NCBI GenBank assembly: GCA_023974075.1
Contig: JAMFTG010000690.1
Coordinates: 1-64,000 of the forward strand
DNA length: 64,000 nucleotides
Origin: Chaenocephalus aceratus
Lineage: Eukaryota > Chordata > Actinopteri > Perciformes > Channichthyidae
Direction of reading: 5' to 3'
The notes below the pieces were generated by a model. It was given only the letters and a program-made list of their open reading frames with translations, searched no databases and had not been told where the DNA came from. Position 1 is the stretch's first letter. Each line of letters begins with the position of its first letter. The position numbers and the translations under genes were made by a program. Shown piece after piece: positions 29,601 through 43,665 of this stretch.

Positions 29601-32600
29601 AAAAAAGTATCCAAAATAGTGCCTCATAACCCGGTAGAGTCCCCTGACAACTCTCCTAACATTCCTCCAGAGTCAGAAAAAGTATTAGTTAACTTTTGGA
29701 AGAACCATAGAAAAGGGGTGAAAATTGATAAATTGTATCCGAAAATAGTGTCTCTTAAGGCAGGTAGAGTCCCCTGACAAACTCTCCTTACATTCCTCCA
29801 GAGTCAGAAAACGTTTTAATTTAACTTTTGGAAGAACCATAGAGAAAAGGGGTGAAAAAATGGATAAATTGTATCCGGAAAACAGTGTCTCTTAAGGCGG
29901 GTAGAGGGTCCTGACAACTCCCCCCTCACATTGCTCAAGAGTCAGAAAAAGGTCTGAGTTAACTTTTGGAGAACCATAAAAAAGGGGTGAAAATGGAAAA
30001 AAGTATCCAAAAATAGTGCCTCATAACCCGGCTAGAGTCCCCTGACAACTCTCCTTGCAGAGTCAGAAAACGTTTAATTTAACATTGGAAGAACCATAGA
30101 AAAGGGGTGAAAATGGATAAATTGTATACGAAAATAGCGTCTCTTAAGGTGGGTAGAGTCCCCTGACAACTCCCCTCACATTCCTCCAGAGTCAAAAAAA
30201 GTACAAGTTAACTTTTGGAAGAACCATAGAAAAGGGGTGAAAATTGATAAATTGTATCCGAAAACAGTGTCTCTTAAGGCGGGTAGAGTCCCCTGACAAC
30301 TCCCCCATCACATTCCTCAAGAGTCAGAAAAAGGTCTGAGTTAACTTTTTGGAGAACCATAAAAAAGGGGTGAACATGGAAAAAAGTATCCAAAAATAGT
30401 GCCTCATAACCCGGGTAGAGTCCCCTGACAACTCTCCTTACATTCATCCAGAGTCAGAACAAGTTTCAGTTAACTTTTGGAAGAACCATAGAAAAGGGGG
30501 TGAAAATGGATAAATTGTATCCGAAAATAGTGTCTCTTAAGGCGGGTACAGTCCCCTGACAACTCCCCTCACATTCATCCAGAGTCAGAAAAAGTTGAAG
30601 TTAACTTTTGGAAGAACCATAGAAAAGGGGTGAAAATGGAAAAAAGTATACACAAATAGTGCCTCATAACCCGGGTAGAGTCCCCTGACAACTCTCCTCA
30701 CATTCCTCCAGAGTCAGAAACATTTTAAGTTAACTTTGGAAGAACCATAGAAAAGGGGTGAAAATGGAGAAATTGTATCCGAAAACAGTGTCTCTTAAGG
30801 CGGGTAGAGTCCCCTGACAACTCCCCTCACATTCATCCAGAGTCAGAAAGGTCTGAGTTAACTTTTTGGAGAATCATAAAAAAGGGGTGAAAATGGAAAA
30901 AAGTATCCAAAAATAGTGCCTCATAACCCGGGTAGAGTCCCCTGACAACTCTCCTCACATTCCTCCAGAGTCAGAAAAAGTTTTAGTTAACTTTTGGAAG
31001 AACCATAGAAAAGGGGTGAAAATGGATACATTGTATCCGAAAATAGTGTATCTTAAGGCGGGTAGAGCCCCCTGACAACTCTCCTTACATTCCTCCAGAG
31101 TCAGAAAAAGTTTTAAGTTAACTTTTGGAAGAAACCATAGAAAAGGGGTGAAAATTGATAAATTGTATCCAAAAATAGTGTCTCTTAAGGCGGGTAGAGT
31201 CCCCTGACAACTCTCTTTACATTCCTCCAGAGTCAGAAAACGTTTAAGTTAACTTTTGGAAGAACCATAGAAAAGGGGTTGAAAATGGATAAATTTGTAT
31301 CCGAAAATAGTGTCTCTTAAGGCGGTGGTAGAGTCCCCTGACAACTCTACTTACATTCCTCCAGAGTCAGAAAACATTTAGGTAAACTTTTGGAAGAACC
31401 AGAGAACATAGAAGGGGTGTGAAAATGGATAAATTGTGTCCGAAAATTGTGTCTCTTAAGGCGGGTAGAGTCCCCTGACAACTCTCCTTACATTCCTCCA
31501 GAGTCAGAAAACGTTTAATTTAACTTTTGGAAGAACCATAGAGAAAGGGGTGAAGTGAAAATGGATAAATTGTATCCGAAAACAGTGTCTCTTAGGCGGG
31601 TAGAGTCCCCTGACAACTCCCCCCTCACATTCCTCAAGAGTCAGAAAAGGTGTGAGTTAACTTTTTGGAGAACCATAAAAAAGGGGTGTGAAAATGGAAA
31701 AAAGTATCCACAAATAGTGTCTCATAACCCGTCTAGAGTCCCCTGACAACTCTCCTTGCAGAGTCAGAAAACGTTTAAGTTAACTTTTGGAAGAACCATA
31801 GAAAGGGGTGAAAATGGATAAATTGTATATGAAAATAGTGTCTCTTAAGGCGGGTAGAGTCCCCTGACAACTCCCCCATCACATTCCTCAAGAGTCAGAA
31901 AAAGGTCTGAGTTAACTTTTTGGAGAGAACCATAAAAAAGGGGTGAACATGGAAAAAAGTATCCAAAAATAGTGCCTCATAACCCAGGTAGAGTCCCCTG
32001 ACAACTCTCCTTACATTCCTCCAGAGTCAGAAAAAGTTTAAGTTAACTTTTGGAAGAATCATAGAAAAGGGGTGAACATGTAGAAATTGTATCCGAAAAT
32101 AGTGTCTCTTAAGGCGGGTAGAGTCCCCTGACAACTCTACTTACATTCCTCCAGAGTCAGATAACGTTTAGGTAAACTTCTGGAAGAACCATAGAAAGTG
32201 GTGAAAATGGATAAATTGTGTCCGAAAATGGTTGTCTCTTAAGGCGGGGTAGAGTCCCCTGACAACTCTCCTTGCATTCCTCCAGAGTCAGAAAACGTTT
32301 AAGGTAACTTTTGGAAGAACCATAGAAAAGGGGTGAAAATGGAGAAATTGTATCCGACATAGGTGTCTCTTAAGGCGGGTAGAGTACCCTGACAACTCTC
32401 CTTACATTCCTCCAGAGTCAGAAAACTCTAATTTAACTTTTGGAAGAACCATAGAGAAAAGGGGTGAAAAATGGAGAAATTGTATCCGAAAACAGTGTCT
32501 CTTAAGGCGGGTAGAGGCCCCTGACAACTCTCCCCTCACATTGCTCAAGAGTCAGAAAAAGGTCTGAGTTAACTTTTTGGAGAACCATAAAAAAGGGGTG

Positions 32601-35600
32601 AAAATGGAAAAAAAGTATCCAAAAATAGTGCCTCATAACCCGGCTAGAGTCCCCTGACAACTCTCCTTGCAGAGTCAGAAAAACGTTTAATTTAACATTT
32701 GAAGAACCATAGAAAAGGGGTGAAAAATGGATAAATTGTATACGAAAATAGCGTCTCTTAAGGTGGGTAGAGTCCCCTGACAACTCCCCTCACATTCCTC
32801 CAGAGTCAAAAAAGTACAAGTTAACTTTTGGAAGAACCATAGAAAAGGGGTGAAAATTGATAAATTGTATCCGAAAATAGTGTATCTTAAGGCGGGTAGA
32901 GTCCCCTGACAACTCTCCTTACATTCCTCCAGAGTAAGAAAAACTGTAAGTTAACTTTTGGAAGAACCATAGAGAAAAGGGGTGAAAATGGAGAAATTGT
33001 ATCCGAAAACAGTGTCTCTTAAGGCGGGTAGAGTCCCCTGACAACTCCCCCATCACATTCCTCAAGAGTCAGAAAAAGGTCTGAGTTAACTTTTTGGAGA
33101 ACCATAAAAAAGGGGTGAACATGGAAAAAAGTATCCAAAAATAGTGCCTCATAACCCGGCTAGAGTCCCCTGACAACTCTCCTTGCAGAGTCAGAAAACG
33201 TTTAATTTAACATTTGGAAGAACCATAGAAAAGGGGTAAAAATGGATAAATTGTATCCGAAAACAGTGTCTCTTAAGGCGGGTAGAGTCCCCTGACAACT
33301 CCCCTCACATTCATCCAGAGTCAGAAAGGTCTGAGTTAACTTTTTGGAGAATCATAAAAAAGGGGGTGAAAATGGAAAAAAAGTATCCAAAAATAGTGCC
33401 TCATAACCCGGGTAGAGTCCCCTGACAACTCTCCTCACATTCCTCCAGAGTCAGAAAAAGTTTTAGTTAACTTTGGAAGAACCATAGAAAAGGGTGTGAA
33501 AAATGGATACATTGTATCCGAAAATAGTGTATCTTAAGGCGGGTAGAGCCCCCTGACAACTCTCCTTACATTCCTCCAGAGTCAGAAAAACATTTAGGTA
33601 AACTTTTGGAAGAACCATAGAAAAGGGGTGAAAATGGATAAATTGTGTCCGAAAATTGTGTCTCTTAAGGCGGGTAGAGTCCCCTGACAACTCTCCTTGC
33701 ATTCCTCCAGAGTCAGAAAACGTTTAAGTTAACTTTTGGAAGAACCATAGAAAAGGGGTGAAAATGGATATAAATTGTATCCGAAAATAGTGTCTCTTAA
33801 GGCGGGTAAAGTCCCCTGACAACTCTACTTACATTCCTCCAGAGTCAGAAAACATTTAGGTAAACTTTTGGAAGAACCATAGAAAAGGGGTGAAAATGGA
33901 TAAATTGTGTCCGAAAATTGTGTCTCTTAAGGCGGGTAGAGTCCCCTGACAACTCTCCTTACATTCCTCCAGAGTCAGAAAACGTTTAATTTAACTTTTG
34001 GAAGAACCATAGAGAAAAGGGGTGATGAAATGGATAAATGTATCCGAAAACCGTGTCTCTTAAGGCGGGGTAGAGTCCCCTGACAACTCCCCCCTCACAT
34101 TCCTCAAGAGTCAGAAAAAGGTGTGAGTTAACTTTTTGGAGAACCATAAAAAGGGGTGAAAAATGGAAAAAAAGTATCCACAAATAGTGTCTCATAACCC
34201 GTCTAGAGTCCCCTGACAACTCTCCTTGCAGAGTCAGAAAACGTTTAAGTTAACTTTTGGAAGAAACCATAGAAAAGGGGTGAAAATGGATAAATTGTAT
34301 ATGAAAATAGTGTCTCTTAAGGCGGGTAGAGTCCCCTGACAACTCCCCCATCACATTCCTCAAGAGTCAGAAAAAGGTCTGAGTTTAACTTTTTGGAGAA
34401 CCATAAAAAAGGGGTGAACATGGAAAAAAGTATCCAAAATAGTGCCTCATAACCCAGGTAGAGTCCCCTGGACAACTCTCCTTACATTCCTCCAGAGTCA
34501 GAAAAAGTTTAAGTTAACTTTTGGAAGAATCATAGAAAAGGGGTGAACATGTAGAAATTGTATCCGAAAATAGTGTCTCTTAAGGCGGGTAGAGTCCCCT
34601 GACAACTCTACTTACATTCCTCCAGAGTCAGATAACGTTTAGGTAAACTTCTGGAAGAAACCATAGAAAAGGGGTGAAAATGGATAAATTGTGTCCGAAA
34701 ATGGTGTCTCTTAAGGCGGGTAGAGTCCCCTGACAACTCTCCTTGCATTCCTCCAGAGTCAGAAAACGTTTAAGGTAACTTTTGGAAGAACCATAGAAAA
34801 GGGGTGAAAATGGAGAAATTGTATCCGACAATAGTGTCTCTTAAGGCGGGTAGAGTACCCTGACAACTCTCCTTACATTCCTCCAGAGTCAGAAAACTCT
34901 AATTTAAACTTTTGAAGAACCATAGAGAAAAGGGGTGAAAATGGAGAAATTGTATCCGAAAACAGTGTCTCTTAAGGCGGGTAGAGGCCCCCTGACAACT
35001 CTCCCCTCACATTGCTCAAGAGTCAGAAAAAGGTCTGAGTTAACTTTTTGGAGAACCATAAAAAAGGGGTGAAAAATGGAAAAAAAGTATCCAAAAATAG
35101 TTGCCTCATAACCCGGCTAGAGTCCCCTGACAACTCTCCTTGCAGAGTCAGAAAACGTTTAATTTAACATTTGGAAGAACCATAGAAAAGGGGTGAAAAT
35201 GGATAAATTGTACACGAAAATAGCGTCTCTTAAGGTGGGTAGAGTCCCCTGACAACTCCCCTCACATTCCTCCAGAGTCAAAAAAGTACAAGTTAACTTT
35301 TGGAAGAACCATAGAAAAGGGGTGAAAATTGATAAATTGTATCCGAAAATAGTGTATCTTAAGGCGGGTTAGAGTCCCCTGACAACTCTCCTTACATTCC
35401 TCCAGAGTAAGAAAAACTGTAAGTTAACTTTTGGAAGAACCATAGAGAAAAGGGGTGAAAATGGAGAAATTGTATCCGAAAACAGTGTCTCTTAAGGCGG
35501 GTAGAGTCCCCTGACAACTCCCCCATCACATTCCTCAAGAGTCAGAAAAGGTCTGAGTTAACTTTTGGAGAACCATAAAAAAGGGGTGAACATGGAAAAA

Positions 35601-38600
35601 AGTATCCAAAAATAGTGCCTCATAACCCGGCTAGAGTCCCCTGACAACTCTCCTTGCAGAGTCAGAAAACGTTTAATTTAACATTTGGAAGAACCATAGA
35701 AAAGGGGTAAAAAATGGATAAATTGTATACGAAAATAGCGTCTCTTAAGGTGGGTAGAGTCCCCTGACAACTCCCCTCACATTCCTCCAGAGTCAAAAAA
35801 AGTACAAGTTAACTTTTGGAAGAAACCATAGAAAAGGGTGAATGAAATTGATAAATTGTATCCGAAATAGTTGTATCTTAAGGCGGGTAGAGTCCCCTGA
35901 CAACTCTCCTTACATTCCTCCAGAGTAAGAACAACTGTAAGTTACTTTTGGAAGAACCATAGAGAAAAGGGGTGAAAAATGGAGAAATTGTATCCGAAAA
36001 ACAGTGTCTCTTAAGGCGGGTAGAGTCCCCTGACAACTCCCCCATCACATTCCTCAAGAGTCCGAAAAAGGTCTGAGTTAACTTTTTGGAGAACCATAAA
36101 AAAGGGGGTGAACATGGAAAAAAGTATCCAAAAATAGTGCCTCATAACCCGGGTAGAGTCCCCTGACAACTCTCCTTACATTCATCCAGAGTCAGAACAA
36201 GTTTCAGTTAACTTTTGGAAGAAACCATATAAAAGGGGTGAAAATGGATAAATTGTATCCGAAAATAGTGTCTCTTAAGGCGGGTACAGTCCCCTGACAA
36301 CTCCCCTCACATTCATCCAGAGTCAGAAAAAGTTGAAGTTAACTTTTGGAAGAACCATAGAAAAGGGGTGAAAATGGAAAAAAGTATACACAAATAGTGC
36401 CTCATAACCCGGGTAGAGTCCCCTGACAACTCTCCTCACATTCCTCCAGAGTCAGAAACATTTTAAGTTAACTTTTGGAAGAACCATAGAAAAGGGGTGA
36501 AAAATGGAGAAATTGTATCCGAAAACAGTCTCTTAAGGCGGGTAGAGTCCCCTGACAACTCCCCTCACATTCATCCAGAGTCAGAAAGGTCTGAGTTAAC
36601 TTTATGGAGAATCATAAAAAAGGGGTGTTGAAATGGAAAAAAGTATCCAAAATGAGTGCCTCATAACCCGGGTAGAGTCCCCTGACAACTCTCCTCACAT
36701 TCCTCCAGAGTCAGAAAACGTTTAAGTTAACATTTGGAAGAACCATAGAAAAGGGGTGAAAAATGGATAAATTGTATACGAAAATAGTGTCTCTTAAGGC
36801 GGGTAGAGTCCCCTGACAACTCCCCTCACATTCCTCCTCCAGAGTCAAAAAAGTACAAGTTAACTTTGGAAGAACCATAGAAAAGGGGTGAAAATTGATA
36901 AATTGTATCCGAAAACAGTGTCTCTTAAGGCGGGTGTAGAGTCCCCTGACAACTCTCCTTACATTCCTCCAGAGTAAGAAAAACTCTAAGTTAACTTTTG
37001 GAAGAACCATAGAGAAAAGGGGTGAAAATGGATAAATTGTATCCGAAAACAGTGTCTCTTAAGGCGGGTAGAGTCCCCTGACAACTCTCCCATCACATTC
37101 CTCAAGAGTCAGAAAAAGGTCTGAGTTAACTTTTTGGAAGAACCATAAAAAAGGGGTGAACATGGAGAAATTGTATCCGACAATAGTGTCTCTTAAGGCG
37201 GGTAGAGTCCCCTGAAAACTCTCCTTACATTCCTCCAGAGTCAGAAAACGTGTGAAGTTAACTTTTGGAAGAACCATAGAAAAGGGGTGAAAATGGAGAA
37301 ATTGTATCCGACAATAGTGTCTCTTAAGGCGGGTAGAGTCGCCTGACAACTCTACTTACATTCCTCCAGAGTCAGAAAACGTTTAAGTTAACTTTTGGAA
37401 GAACCATAGAAAAGGGGTGAAAATTGATAGATTGTGTCCGAAAATTGTGTCTCTTAAGGCGGCTAGAGGCCCCTGACAACTCTCCTTGCAGAGTCAGAAA
37501 AAGTTTAAGTTAACTTTTGGAAGAAGAACTATAGAAAAGGGGTGAAAATGGATAAATTGTGTCCGAAAATAGGGTCTCTTAAGGCGGGTAGAGTCCCCTG
37601 ACAACTCCCCTCACATTCATCCAGAGTCAGAAAAAGTTTAAGTTAACTTTTGGAAAGAATCATAGAAAAGGGGGGTGAACATGTAGAAATTGTATCCGAA
37701 AATAGTGTCTCTTAAGGCGGGTAGAGTCCCCTGACAACTCTACTTACATTCCTCCAGAGTCAGAAACGTTTAAGTTAAACTTTTGGAAGAACCATAGAAA
37801 AGGGTGATGAAAATGGATAAATTGGGTCCGAAAATTGGGTCTCTTAAGGCGGGTAGAGTCCCCTGACAACTCTACTTACATTCCTCCAGTCAGAAATGTT
37901 TAAGTAAACTTTTGAAGAAGAACCATAGAAAAGGGTGATGAAAATGGATAAATTGTATCCGAAAATAGTGTCTCTTAAGGCGGGTAGAGTCCCCTGACAA
38001 CTCTTCTTACATTCCTCCAGAGTAAGAAAAACTCTAATTTAACTTTTGGAAGAACCATAGAGAAAAGGGGTGAACATGGAGAAATTGTATCCGAAAACAG
38101 TGTCTCTTAAGGCGGATAGAGTCCCCTGACAACTCCCCCATCACATTCTTCAAGAGTCAGAAAAAGGTCTGAGTTAACTTTTTGGAGAACCATAAAAAAG
38201 GGGTGAACATGGAAAAAAGTATCCCAAAATAGGGCCTCATACCCGAGTAGAGTCCCCTGACAAACTCTCCTTACATTCCTCCAGGGTCAGAACAAGTTTA
38301 AGTTAACTTTTGGAAGAACCATAGAAAGGGGTGAACATGGATAAATTGTATGCGAAAATAGTTGTCTCTTAAGGCGGGTAGAGTCCCCTGACAAACTCCC
38401 CTCACATTCCTCCAGAGTCAAAAAAAGTACAAGTTAACTTTTGGAAGAACCATAGAAAAGGGGTGAAAATTGATAAATTGTATCCGAAAACAGTGTCTCT
38501 TACGGCGGGTAGAGTCCCCTGACAACTCTCCTTACATTCATCCAGAGTAAGAAAAACTCTAATTTAACTTTGGAAGAACCATAAGAAAAGGGGTGAAAAT

Positions 38601-41499
38601 GGAGAAATTGTATACGAAAATAGTGTCTCTTAAGGCAGGTTAGAGTCCCCTGACAACTCTCCTTACATTCCTTCAGAGTAAGAAAAACTCTAATTAAACT
38701 TTTGGAAGAACCATAGAGAAAAGGGCTGAAAATGGAGAAATTGTAACCGAAAACAGTGTCTCTTAAGGCGGGTAGAGTCCCCTGACAACTCCCCCATCAC
38801 ATTCCTCCAGGGTCAGAAAAAGGTCTGAGTTAACTTTTGGAGAATCATAAAAAAGGGGTTGAATGAAAATGAAAAAAAGTATCCAAAAATAGTGCCTCAT
38901 AACACGGGTAGAGTCCCCTGACAACTCTCCTCACATTCCTCCAGAGTCAGAAAAAATTGAAGTTAACTTTGGAAGAACCATAGAAAAGGGGTGGAAAATG
39001 GATATAATTGTATCCGAAAATAGTGTCTCTTAAGGCGGGTAGAGTCCCCTGACAACTCTCCTTACATTCCTCCAGAGTCAGAAAAAGTTTAAGTTAACTT
39101 TTGGAAGAACCATAGAAAAGGGGTGAAAATTGAATTAAATTGTGTCCGAAAATGGTGTTTCTTAAGGCGGGTAGTGTCCCCTGACAACTCTCCTTGCATT
39201 CCTCCAGAGTCATAAAAACGTTTAAGTTAAGTTTTGGAAGAAAACCATAGAAAAGGGTGTGAAAATGGAGAAATTGTATCCGACAATAGTTTCTCTTAGG
39301 CGGGTAGGTAGAGTCCCCTGACAACTCTCCTTACATTCTTCCAGAGTAAGAAAAACTCTAATTTAACTTTTGGAAGAACCATAGAGAAAAGGGGTGAAAA
39401 TGGAGAAATTGTATCCGAAAACAGTGTCTCTTAAGGCGGGTAGAGTCCCCTGACAACTCCCCCATCACATTCCTTAAGAGTCAGAAAAAGGTCTGAGTTA
39501 ACTTTTTGAGAGAACCATAAAAAAGGTGGTGAACATGGAAAAAAGTATCCAAAAATAGTGCCTCATAACCCGGGTAGAGTCCCCTGACAAATCTCCTTAC
39601 ATTCATCCAGAGTCAGAAAACGTTGAAGTTAACTTTTGGAAGAACCATAGAAAAGGGGTGAAAATGGATATAAATTGTATCCGAAATAGTGTCTCTTAAG
39701 GCGGGTAGAGTCCCCTGTGAAACTCTCCTTACATTCCTCCAGAGTCAGAAAACGTTGAAGTTAACTTTGGAAGAACCATAGAAAAGGGGTGATAAATGGA
39801 TAAATTGTGTCCGAAAATTGGGTCTCTTAAGGCGGGGTTAGAGTCCCCTGACAACTCTACTTACATTCCTCCAGTCAGAAAATGTTTAAGTAAACTTTTG
39901 GAAGAACCATATAAAAGGGTTGAAAATGGAGAAATTGTTGTCTGAAAATGGTTGTCTCTTAAGGCGGGTAGAGTCCTCAGACAACTCCCCTCACATTCCT
40001 CCAGACTCAGAAAAAGGTCTGAGTTAACTTTTTGGAGAATCATAAAAAAGGGGTAAAATGGAAAAAAAGTATCCAAAAATAGTGCCGCATAACACGGGTA
40101 GAGTTCCCCTGACAACTCTCCTCACATTCCTCCAGAGTAAGAAAAACTCTAATTTAACTTTTGGAAGAACCATAGAGAAAAGGGGTGATGAAAATGGAGA
40201 AATTGTATCCGAAAAACAGTGTCTCTTAAGGCGGGTAGAGTCCCCTGACAACTCCCCCCTCATATTCTTCAAGAGTCAGAAAAAAGGTCTGGGTTAACTT
40301 TTTGGAGAACCATAAAAAAAGGGGTGAAAATGGAAAAAAGTATCCAAAAATAGTGCCTCATAACCCGGCTAGAGTCCCCTGAAAACTCTCCTTGCAGAGT
40401 CAGAAAACGTTTTAAGTTAACTTTTGGAAGAACCATAGAAAAGGGGTGAAACTGGAAAATAAATTGTATACGAAAATAGTGTCTCTTAAGGCGGGTAGAG
40501 TCCCCTGACAACTCTCCTTACATTCCTCCAGAGTAAGAAAAACTCTAATTTAAATTTTGGAAGAGAACCATAGAGAAAAGGGCTGAAAATGGAGAAATTG
40601 TATCCGAAAACAGTGTCTCTTAAGGGCGGGTAGAGTCCCCTGACAACTCCCCCATCACATTCCTCAAGAGTCAGAAAAAGGTCTGAGTTAACTTTTGGAG
40701 AGAACCATTAAAAAAGGGGTGAACATGGAAAAAAGTATCCAAAAATAGTGCCTCATAACCCGGGTAGAGTCCCCTGACAACTCTCCTTACATTCCTCCAG
40801 AGTAAGAAAAACTCTAATTTAACTTTTGGAAGAACCATAGAGAAAAGGGGTGAAAATGGAAAAAAGTATCCGAAAACAGTGTCTCTTAAGGCGGGTAGAG
40901 TCCCCTGACAACTCCCCCATCACATTCCTCCAGAGTCAAAAAAAGTACGAGTTAACTTTTGGAAGAACCATAGAAAAGGGGTGAAAATTGATAAATTGTA
41001 TCCAAAAATAGTGTCTCTTAAGGCGGGTAGAGTCCCCTGACAACTCCCCCCTCACATTCCTCAAGAGTCAGAAAAAGGTCTGAGTTACATTTTTGGAGAA
41101 CCATAAAAAAGGGGGGTGAAAATGGAAAAAAGTATCCAAAAATAGTGCCTCATAACCCGGCTAGAGTCCCCTGACAACTCTCCTTGCAGAGTCAGAAAAC
41201 GTTTAAGTTAACTTTTGGAAAGAATCATAGAAAAGGGGTGAAAATTGAAATAAAATTGTATCCGAAAATAGGTGTCTCTCTTAAGGCGGGTAGAGTCCCC
41301 CCTGACAACTCTCCTTGCATTTCTCCAGAGTCAGGAAAAGTTTAAGTTAACTTTTGGAAGAAAACATAGAAAAGGGGTGAAATGAGAAAATGGGAAGAAA
41401 AAGAAATTAGATCCGAAAATAGTGTCTCTTAAGGCGGGTAGAGTCCCCTTGACAGCTCCCCTCACAATTCCTCAGAATCAGAAACAGTTTAAGTTAACT
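26642..41499. repeat. Satellite array, ~130-bp monomer, two subfamilies, ~114 units
   Basis: The monomer runs from AGAGTCCCCTGACAACTC through CATTCCTCCAGAGTCAG, GTTAACTTTTGGAAGAACC, ATAGAAAAGGGGTGAAAATG to AGTGTCTCTTAAGGCGGGT; AGTCCCCTGA at 27541 and 27671 gives a 130-bp period. A second type has CCTCAAGAGTCAG, GGTCTGAGTTAAC, AAAAAAGGGGTGAA and GTGCCTCATAACCCGGG. The types are interspersed. Markers repeat 2471-2472 bp apart (GATAACGTTTAGG at about 32160 and 34631; GTGTGAGTTAAC at 31650 and 34121), so multi-monomer blocks were duplicated. All frames inside are artefacts. Confidence 0.97.
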
Positions 41500-42811
41500 G
41501 GTGAACGGTAAGGTCAATGTTTGTAAACACTGAAATGTTGACTTTATTTGCTAATTTAACGTTCATATTTCTCTTTTTTGAGAAGAGAAATATGAATATG
41601 TTAGTGGCTGACCCAGCCCCATGGTCTGTCACAGTAGTGCGGGAAAGAGAAGTGCACTGTTTTGCCTGGCTGGGCCTGTATTGTACAGGAAAGGAGTGAG
41701 CAGAGGGTGGAGTTGTTGATTCTTGTTCTGTTTTCTGTGAACAATCCTCACCCTCTCAGACTTTCAGTTGCGCGCGCTACTAAAGAGACGCACTACATGG
41801 AAACCAAACAATGGTGTAGCTGTAAGATCAGGGGGGGGGGAGATTTGTGCCTGATGGGCCATTAGGTGTGTAAACACACAGCTGAGAGCTGCCGTTTCAT
41901 TCAGACTGTTTAAAAAACGGTAACAACGGACTATTTTCTTAGCGGATGCATGTCAATTCAAATCAATACATTCAACTATTTTTTAAATCAATAAAAACAT
42001 TTTCTAAATCCATAAAAAGCATTTCAATTAATATTGGGAGTCATGTCGTTACTTTGTTGAGAATGTGGCCATGTAATAAGCGGGATAATGTGCAGCGACT
42101 TGGTCAAAAAAAAAAAACTTGGTCAAAAAACAAGACCCTTCATCCAGATCAAGATCCCTCCGCTACGCGTCGGGACCCTGATCTACCTGACGAGGCTCCA
42201 TTAAAATATAAATATTTTTAGTGAATTACTGAGTTTAGGCACGTTAATAACGTTTTAATGAAGTTGACTACAGTATATTCATATTTGTCAGTGCTTTCAT
42301 GTAAATTTGGCGAACATAAACATAAATGATCGTGGTGAAGATGATGATTAAATTAGAATTAAAAATCGAGAGCATTTCCTCCCGTTCGTTTTTGGAGCCG
42401 GAGGGCTTCCTGATGTTGTTTTTGTTTGTACAGTAGTTGTGGACTAACCAACATTTTGTTAAATAAAAACATGGTGATGTTTTGTAAATGATTACATGTC
42501 TCTTATTTAGCACATAGTATGATCCTATCCGTGACATATGGATCTTAAAAAGATCCGTTATACAGTAGTAGCCTACCAGACATAAATCTACCGTACTGTA
42601 TCAGAGTTTATTTCACATGAGCTCAAGTGTGGAACCCCACTGCACCCCCTGGTGGATCAATGATCCATTGCAGCTGGCTTCATTATAATTAAATGTATTT
42701 ATCAAGGGGGCGGTCTCAAGTCAGGCTGGAGGTTTTCCCTTGAGCGAGGGCAGACCCCGTGCCGGCCACGGCCCTCGCGTTTCAATCTGTCTGAAATGAG
42801 TTGCTACATCT
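41500..42811. mobile_element. Second E-family end (terminus GCTACATCTGTA)
   Basis: From about 41866 to 42811 blocks match 20105-20867 in order: AAACACACAGCTGAGAGC, TGTTAAATAAAAACATGGTG, CCCCCTGGTGGATC, GCTACATCTG. The left end was not found; 41500-41865 has no partner in the window except that it follows the satellite directly. No transposase frame. Confidence 0.6.
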
Positions 42812-43196
42812 GTATGACACAGGACAAAAAGAAAAGACTCTGAACCCTTTCTTTGCCATTATATGTGTATAATTACTATACTACTTTTGTAGCAACACTA
42901 CATTTTATGTAGTGTTGCTACAAAAGTATAAATTAGGTTTACTAATAAGACAGATCAGAAGCTACAGAGGAATCTGCTGCCAAAGTGCAATAAAAAAGAC
43001 AAAATTAATAGAATCAAACTCTTTTTTTGTTGCATTTAGAGTATAAAAATAAATGCCTTTAAAATAGGATGCAATCAACACTAGTTTCTTAACCTGAATT
43101 GATAATAGACTATAATCAATTTAAGTTTGCATTCTTATACCATTTTGAACAATAATTATAATGAATAAGTTCAAACAAACTAAAACTTACAGCTGA
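42812..43196. other. AT-rich stretch, a short inverted repeat only
   Basis: An inverted repeat of ACTTTTGTAGCAACACTACA and its complement at about 42883-42930 could form a hairpin. Nothing else seen. Confidence 0.5.
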
Positions 43197-43665
43197 TTAA
43201 TAACGGTATCTAACTTGAGTTTTTATTATATCAAAAACCTGTTGAAATGCTACAGTTATTTTTACTGTCCCCCAAAAAGCGCGTCGGCAGCCTCCAGGAA
43301 GGCATCTTTCACAACTTTGCCGTCTTTGAAATACTTCATGTGTTTCGCAAGAACGTGACTGACACGATGAGATGCGATGGTAGCAGCCTTGCTCTTGTTG
43401 TTGGGCCTGGTGAAAATGGACTGCTGTGCATTTAGCTGTCCTTTCAGGCCCCTCCCCTTTTGGGAGCGCAGAATTAGGAGGGAATTCCGTCTCGTAGCGT
43501 TTGTGCACTGTTTTGAAATGCCGCTCCTAAATTACCCTTCTTCGATAAAGCCACGCTCGCATTGCAGATGAGACAGATGGACTTTGAATTAGAATAGATA
43601 CAAAAATGATCATCCTCCCACTCGAAGTGAACATTATATATTTTGGGCTTTTTTGCTTCTGCCAT
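43197..43665 (-). pseudogene. hAT transposase N-terminal remnant (zinc finger, SCAND3/GTF2IRD2-like)
   Basis: From the ATG at 43665 the frame reads MAEAKKPKIYNVHFEWEDD, then CLICNASVALSKKGNLG, a C-x2-C finger start. After one frameshift the other frame gives the histidine side (VHKRYETEFP) and a charged tail. A third frame continues with KHMKYFKDGKVVK-like residues typical of this transposase class. At least two frameshifts are present and the catalytic domain is absent. The order zinc finger, short linker, helical domain matches hAT-Charlie-type transposases that gave rise to GTF2IRD2 and SCAND3 domains. Confidence 0.65.

Noticed and set aside
27587..40511. Multiple 60-99-codon frames in the satellite
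   Set aside because: Shadow frames of the monomer; similar peptides recur in shifted frames with each unit.
26642..41499. CRISPR-like array
   Set aside because: Regular spacing, but whole 130-bp units are related; there are no unique spacers between short identical repeats, and the context is eukaryotic.
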